NCBI GenBank assembly: GCA_015039465.1
Contig: MU130357.1
Span: forward strand, 559,440 to 594,832
Direction: 5' to 3'
DNA length: 35,393 nucleotides
Source of the DNA: Phlegmacium glaucopus
Lineage: Eukaryota; Basidiomycota; Agaricomycetes; Agaricales; Cortinariaceae
The translations under genes were made by a program, and so were the position numbers. Positions 30,262-35,393 of this stretch are shown here, piece by piece. The notes below the pieces were generated by a model, which did no database searches, was not told the origin of the DNA, and saw only the letters and a program-made list of their open reading frames with translations. Position 1 is the stretch's first letter, and each line of letters starts with the position of its first letter.

Positions 30262-30322
30262 CCAATAGGTTACTTGGGGTGAGGGCCGCGGCTTACGCCC
30301 GGCATTACGAGTCCGTCCGAAC
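30262..30322 (+). repeat. 60-bp repeat, second copy; right end of tandem unit 2
   Basis: Matches 26247-26306. Here it directly follows the CAATAAACATTGTT end of the HMG gene; about 390 bases present in unit 1 are missing. Confidence 0.8.
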
Positions 30323-30324
30323 TT

Positions 30325-30400
30325 TGCGACGCCTCTGGCAACGCTAACGACCAGTTCCATCTTGTCATACTCCTCTTTTGATTTGATGTATTCACTTTGA
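30325..30400 (-). pseudogene. Kinase fragment, third relative of the WD40-kinase
   Basis: The minus strand encodes SEYIKSKEEYDKMELVV then SVARGVA, matching SEYIKSDEEYDKMELVV and GVARGVA of the exon at 15536-15625. The upstream intron-exon edge (GTCTTC.AAGTGAATAC) is also shared. Only about 25 residues remain, cut at the 60-bp repeat on one side. Confidence 0.8.
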
Positions 30401-31680
30401 AGACATAGGAGCGACGAAAGTGTTGAATCGAGTCTGGAGAAGTGCAGTTGATATGCCATATTTTAGCACCATTTTTGAATCCCTGTACGTGCGTAAAAGG
30501 AAAGGTATAGCACAGAGGATGAAGTCGCGACCCATGAACCTGAATCCTGGAGCGAGACAAGAGAACTCCAGAACAGTAGTTGAGCCTGACTGGAGACTGG
30601 ATTGCATCTTGTTTATTTCCTTCTCGAGCTGATGAAAGGGTACGAAATCCAGATCAAGAGGATAGCAAGTTGGCGGATGAGCCTTGTGCAGCCCTAGAAT
30701 CCAACGGCTCTTTAATCGCAAAGGATGGCGCATCTAGGGCAGTAACTTCAAAAGATAAGACTTACGGGTAGGGTTACCGTAGGTAGAGTTGAAGACTTTC
30801 AATAAAATTGCTTTCGAGAGAGATATAGTCTTACTCTGAGAACGATGTGGGCATGATGAGCGATCATCCATCGCGATATCCTGAACGATCATTTTATATC
30901 TACCAAAAGACCGAAGTGCGATCCATATATGCGCAAGTTTGCTCGGAACTTGGAAGAGATCATGCAAGTCGCTTGAGTCCTGCAGTACAGCATTTCCCGC
31001 GCAAATGGCGTCAATGAGTTTGAAAAGTCAAGCTCTATCAATTAAGATTTAAGGCTTTTAGTGTTCTTTAGAAGAGAATTATGGTCTGACAATGAAGCAC
31101 AAGATGTCGGAGGTAACAAAGGTTGAGAGGGTTTTCAGAGCTCGGGGATTCGGGGAGTGAACGGTTCTATTAATCTTGTTGCGCTGAAACCAGCAGTGCC
31201 AGGTAATGAATATCGATAGCAAGGCAAAGGAGACCACAAAGGTCACCCCCAGTCTGTAAAAAGACGTCAGTCACAACTGGTCACAACTGTCAGGCTTTAT
31301 ATAATTTATATATAGTGATCGATTGTCAGCACATTATCACTAGCGGTCGACTCTGTCGACAAATTACCTTGCTGACGGTTCACTTTTAATTTTTTTTTTG
31401 TTACAATTAAATAAAATTTAAATAAATAAGGGAAACTATAAAGTGTCACTCTTTGACTAGCTTTTGTAGCTATTGCAATCGCTGTTCATAGTACAATATA
31501 TATAAAACGAGACACTAGGAAAATCTAATGTCATTGAAACCTTTGAATGCTAGTCAGCAGCCCTTCGATGCAGAGAAGTTGACACACGTACCACAAAAGA
31601 TAACGTAGATGTTCTATCGCAATTGAAAGTTATGACGAGTTAGTAGCTATTGGAAGAATGAACCCGGTTTAGAAACACTT
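30401..31680. other. Region with weak or unrecognised coding pieces
   Basis: Minus-strand frames at 30734-30967 and 30392-30733 could be linked by a short GTAAGT..CTAG intron, but no domain is visible. On the minus strand, 31068-31253 encodes a hydrophobic segment (VVSFALLSIFITWHCW) then a basic stretch and a stop, preceded by an AG acceptor and a TATATAAA box near 31300. It may be the last exon of a small membrane protein, but no start was found. 31340-31400 is homologous to 5200-5260. Nothing here is firm. Confidence 0.35.
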
Positions 31681-31681
31681 A

Positions 31682-33040
31682 CTATTTATTTTGTTTCTTC
31701 TTCTTTTTAAGTGGTCCTTCGATGATCGAAGTCTCTCCCTCGGTTGCGGTAGCGTCTTCATCTTCATCGACAGCTCTCTTTTTCCCTTCTGCCTTTGACA
31801 ACTCGTGCGATGCGACATCTTCAAAGGCAAGAACGCGTCTAGAGGTGGAATTCAACGGAATTTTTTCGGTATTTACACTGGTTGCGAGGTCGACATTTGA
31901 TGCATTCGCGACTGCTGTGAACATTAAGATTAATATTGCAAGGAAGTAAATAGATATGTATGTACCGCCCGGGTGGAATGCATTGACAGCTCCTTTTTGG
32001 TTGTTTATTTTGCTGGGTGACTGGGGAAGGAACGTCGGACCCTTGAGCAGCAGACTCTTGTAGGGGGAAGGGGCACGTTTCATCGCAGGTTGGAGGACTT
32101 GTACTTGTGTGGCGGTCGCGGAAAAGGTGTTTCCAGCTACTCCATTACTTTGCTTATCTCTGATGGCGTAGTGTCTCAACTGGAAATGTACAAGTACAAG
32201 CGATCCCCTGAGTGAGAGTTCTAGGTCATGTACCTTTATGAAGTTCCCTCGAACATCGAACGCAGGTAAGGGGTTTGCTCGCCATTTTTCGATGATGCTT
32301 TCAAACGTCCCCTGGAACTTCTCATCGATTGGGTATCCGTTCGACCAGTCTTCGTCATCCGTGGCTTGAAAAGATGTGGTGAGTTCTTGAACCTTCCAAG
32401 AGTTAGCGTACGTACAATCATACGCGATGGTCTGTATAATCTCAGTCAGACTCGGGAATATGAATTCTTAGAAATATAACAGCTCACCCTCTTCTCAAAC
32501 AGAGGCCAGGAGAATCTGAATGCCTTTTCTTTATTGGTACCATCTAAGACGATAAAGTATTGGGGTGGAGCTCCCTCAGTCACTGCCTTGATCTGAAGAT
32601 TTTCGATGTTTTCGATCCCAAGTGTGAAGTCCGACTTGAAATCTGCGTGATGGTCGGGGGATATGAGTTGAAATTGTGCTTTGCATGCCTGTAGCCCCGA
32701 TTTATCAAAATTAGGATTGAAGTTACCGTGGGCGTCTAAGAAAAGTCGATATTCAGACACGATGCCAACCACCGGTCCACCGCACATGTTGCTCAAACTG
32801 AGGGAGCGTCTTCGTTATCGTGAGAAGCAGTTTTCAGTTCATTCATGTTGCCTGTCTTCGTCCAGACCACTTCACAATTGAAATTGCTGGAAGCGATGTA
32901 GGTGGGTGTGTTTAGCAAGCTCGTTCGCATCCATGGGGCGCTAAAGTCGGACTCGTGGGAAATTGACTGCATGCTTTTGAACATTGAGACGCTACTCGCT
33001 GCTCAAAGGTTGTAAGGACGTACCCTGGAGTATTATTCAT
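31682..33040 (-). CDS. Unknown protein of about 400 residues with a C-terminal membrane segment and Lys-rich tail; one frame break
   Basis: Exons on the minus strand: 33040-33024, 32973-32488, 32431-32234 and 32179-31682, with introns of 50, 56 and 54 nt. The start is chosen because a TATATAAT box lies about 65 bases upstream and a 17-nt first exon joins in phase. The lumenal-like part contains MCGGPVVGIVSEYRLFLDAH, WPLFEKR, TIAYDCTYANSW and FDVRGNFIK. Near the C-terminus YISIYFLAILILMFTAVANA is a likely membrane helix, followed by an acidic stretch and GPLKKKKKQNK. At the TTT (plus-strand AAA 32795-32797) the frame slips by one base between exon-2 halves; total coding length is one base short of a multiple of three. 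Family not recognised. Its 3' end is duplicated at 4951-5016. Confidence 0.6.
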
Positions 33041-33748
33041 CTTGATTGGGGGGGAGACAAAGCTGGGGTATTTTTTTAAAAGAAAAGGTAACCTCGATTT
33101 GATTATATATGTTCTTATGTGGTGCCAGTGTGTTTTCATCCCAGCTTCATTGTAGTTTGGCTTATGATCGAAAAGCCGTGCATTCTGTCGAACGGCTCCT
33201 TCACCCGTTCTCGATAAAGAAAGGATCGAAAAAAAAATGTGACTCTCCACCGACGGTCGCATTTTCTCGGCTGTGCTGACGACACGTGCGTTGTAAATTT
33301 TTAATGGAACATCGTGGAAGTCACCGATTTTGCAAGACATTGGTCTTTGACGTCTGCGTCCATATACTCATGTCTTGTTTGCGGTCTGTTTATGATTTAT
33401 TATTCTATATCTGCGGGCCCGAAATGGCCCGTAGTTGCGGGTGATTATCCCTCAATTCATACATGAATAAATAGGATATCCCCGTTCGATAACTTGATCG
33501 ATTCCATCTGTTTTCTTTTCTAGCATTTTGATGAATGCAAAGATAAACATTGCCACGATCAAATATGCAAGCCTATGGACCCTCTTTTTTTTGTTTTGTC
33601 CCCTTGGTATCGAATCCATTTGTTCCTTGTCTCACTTTGATCGCTTCCTCATCATTATCTTAGTTTTAATTTTTAATTTTTTTCCACGGATTTTTTCGTC
33701 GCATGATCTGTAGGTGCGTCTTTGAACAACTTCTTTTTTTCCTTCGTC
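33041..33748. other. Shared promoter region between divergent genes
   Basis: A minus-strand frame (33340-33041) lies in phase with the next gene start but includes the TATA box and poly-T runs, so it is taken as leader or chance. 33413-33431 holds a CGGGCC/GGCCCG hairpin. 33500-33748 is T-rich leader of the plus-strand gene. Confidence 0.5.
33102..33109 (-). promoter_or_regulatory. TATA box (TATATAAT) of the gene at 31682-33040
   Basis: About 65 bases before the chosen ATG at 33040, followed by a pyrimidine-rich tract. Confidence 0.5.
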
Positions 33749-34569
33749 ATGGCTACGTTGCTGCAGGAATTTATTTCATCTTATCCCAGTGTCACCCTGT
33801 CCAATGCTCGTTATGGGCATGACTTTCATCTTGGAAATGTTGTTCCAGTGTTTGCATCGCCAACGCAGCGGCTCCAGACTTTCATTGCCACAGAGGGGAT
33901 TGCATATCGTTTTATTGTCACTGGACAACTCGTTGCTTTTAGAGTTGTGGAAGAAACGGTGTGTGACTTATGTTGTTTGAATGTTTTATATTATTTAACT
34001 GAAGCGTCGTCTGTGATGAGTTTGGTCGTTGTCTATCAATTAACCTTGGTCCAATGGAGTCATCGTCATCACTTGCAGGCATGTTTCTGTCACAGTTGGC
34101 CACGTTGGAAAAAATAGAAGAGGACGATGGAATGGATTGTGCAGTCAAAACTCAGGCAAGCGCTCGTTACCCCCATAAGTTATAAATTCAATGTATTAAT
34201 AGTGAAGTTTTGCAGCATATAAAGTGGCGCGCCTCAAATGATCAGTTGTACTTAAAAGCATATGGAAGAACCAACATTGCGAATTGTTATCTGACAACGT
34301 CAGATATTGGATCTTTGGTCATTGCCGTCATTGAGCTTCGTTGTCTAGATGTCGGTCGCGGTCCATCTTCATTTTCAAGGGTATGTTCGTTTCTATTTTT
34401 ATTTTTTTTCAGATGTTCTCGACTGAAGGTGTATCTGAGTCAGACATATTGGATTGAGACTTATAGTCTTCGTGCTTTCACTGGCGACGAACATGATGAT
34501 ACCGAATATGTCCAAGACATTATCAAGCAATGCAGCATGTTAACGCCAAGGGTAGACATATGTTCATAA
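33749..34569 (+). CDS. Unknown protein of about 216 residues, four exons, one GC-AG intron
   Basis: Exons 33749-33958, 34021-34155, 34216-34380 and 34429-34569; every exon is a whole number of codons (70, 45, 55 and 47). Introns: GTGTGT..GATGAG (62 nt), GCAAGC..TTGCAG (60 nt, GC donor) and GTATGT..CTGAAG (48 nt). The protein starts MATLLQEFISSYPSVTL and has an acidic helix (LEKIEEDDGMD), a mixed beta-like part (DIGSLVIAVIELRCLDVG) and TYWIETYSLRAF near the end. No signal peptide or known motif is visible. An alternative acceptor at 34412 would give a short C-terminus. The even phases and clean joins support a real gene; the function is unknown. Confidence 0.5.
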
Positions 34570-34642
34570 AAGCAGTTTTCTTTTTTTTTTGCTTCAATGT
34601 TATGAGTTAAAACAATATAAGATTATGATCAATAATGATAAC

Positions 34643-35393
34643 TTAGATTAAGCTAAGATTGGTGCTATTGGGACATTTAGTATTGAAGCAGCGTTCACCC
34701 AACCTCCACTTAAAATTTGAAGACCCAATTTCCTCGGTGAAAGAACGTGAGTAATCACGAATGGGACTGTCGCTATACCCTCCCCAATGCATCACCGCCA
34801 CTCGTTCTAACCCTTCCGTTCGTCTCCACAAGGGTAAACACGCGATTCCACATGCAGTCTCCCGGGGTGTGTTGGGTCCAAGGCAGCGAATACCCCTCCT
34901 CACGAGCTGACCAAACTCTGAAAGGTAAACGGTAGACATGCCACGAGCAGTTTCTCGTCGTGAAAGAAGGTTGGGATAGAAACAAATGATGTTTGTTGGG
35001 GTCAAGATGTTGAATTGGCATGTGAAGGGAGAAGAAATGACGACAGGCACAATTGATGATGATTTAGAAAGTGTGATTGTTATCAATTTGCCCTTAACAG
35101 ATTGTATTCAAGTCAGAATTGGGTTATAAATTGTTTAAGTAGAAAAAAAAAAGTACCGTGGGTCGTAGCACCTTTATGAACCTAGCGCTGTGAGTCTCGT
35201 AGACGATTCCAGGAGTGCCATCGAAAATGACACTTGTGCCAGAGCTGGCGATATATGCTTTGACCCGTTCAATTCCATATGGTATGCCACTCGGTATGAT
35301 GATGTTAAGATCTCGCGGCTCGACTTCATCAATGGTCAAAATGTTCCATGCCGCAGAACCAACGATGCCGGCCTTGACCTCCTTAAGTAACGC
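34643..35393 (-). CDS. 3' part of an unrecognised protein gene, runs off the right edge
   Basis: Two exons on the minus strand: from the window edge to 35172, and 35092-34643, with a 79-nt intron (GTGCTA..GTTAAG) in phase 0. The first part contains AAWNILTIDEVEPRDLNIII then IPSGIPYGIERVKAYI. The second has ICFYPNLLSRRETARGM, VRRGIRCLGPNTP, CLPLWRRTEGLERVAVMHWG and a Cys-bearing end (GERCFNTKC). The start lies beyond the window. The look is that of a lineage-specific mushroom protein; I see no catalytic signature that would name it. Confidence 0.6.

Noticed and set aside
33041..33340. Start of the 31682-33040 gene at the ATG at 33340
   Set aside because: In frame, but it would swallow the TATATAAT box and poly-T runs; the ATG at 33040 has better promoter spacing. 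Not excluded.

Overview
The window looks like nuclear DNA of a mushroom-forming basidiomycete (Agaricomycete-like). Reasons: coding genes are cut by many 44-110 nt introns with GT..AG ends and CTAAT/CTGAC-like branch points; the gene families present (Crinkler-type effector with nuclease and kinase parts, WD40/TKL-type kinase, HMG-box protein, yeast Hel2/ZNF598-like and Ubp3/USP10-like proteins) fit such a genome; and gene-poor, repeat-rich stretches surround the genes. I assign no species.

Layout. 1-3175: gag of an LTR retrotransposon on the minus strand, split by a 1.96-kb DNA transposon (465-2426) that carries a 9-bp target duplication and an odd array of nine terminator-like hairpins. 3176-4925: probable LTR/leader of the retroelement, with three short tandem-repeat arrays. 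4926-5270: a 25-A run joined to the 3' end of a gene whose fuller paralogue lies at 31682-33040. 5317-6866: a minus-strand gene with several frame breaks. 7549-7845: a small possible gene with a TATA box. 8622-10772: a Crinkler-type gene (two N-terminal CRN domains, nuclease-like region, kinase) with one frame break. 11448-16880: a duplicated kinase locus; the intact copy (13990-16211) is a WD40-kinase fusion, the other is only its 3' half. 17219-20767: a Ubp3/USP10-type deubiquitinase. 21192-23957: a Hel2/ZNF598-type RING E3 ligase. 22268-30322: an approximately 4-kb tandem duplication carrying the E3 3' part plus a small HMG-box gene; the second E3 copy is dead, and both HMG copies are damaged in different ways. 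30325-31650: kinase scrap and unrecognised pieces. 31682-33040: a minus-strand gene with a C-terminal membrane segment. 33749-34569: a four-exon plus-strand gene of unknown function. 34643-35393: 3' part of a minus-strand gene running off the window.

How the genes may relate. The most notable functional pairing is the deubiquitinase next to the E3 ligase, same strand, about 420 bp apart: the two families act in opposite directions on ubiquitin marks of stalled 40S ribosomes. The Crinkler gene and the WD40-kinase sit next to each other in a fast-changing, duplicated region. Exon models here are read by eye from splice signals and frame continuity; none is tested by transcripts.
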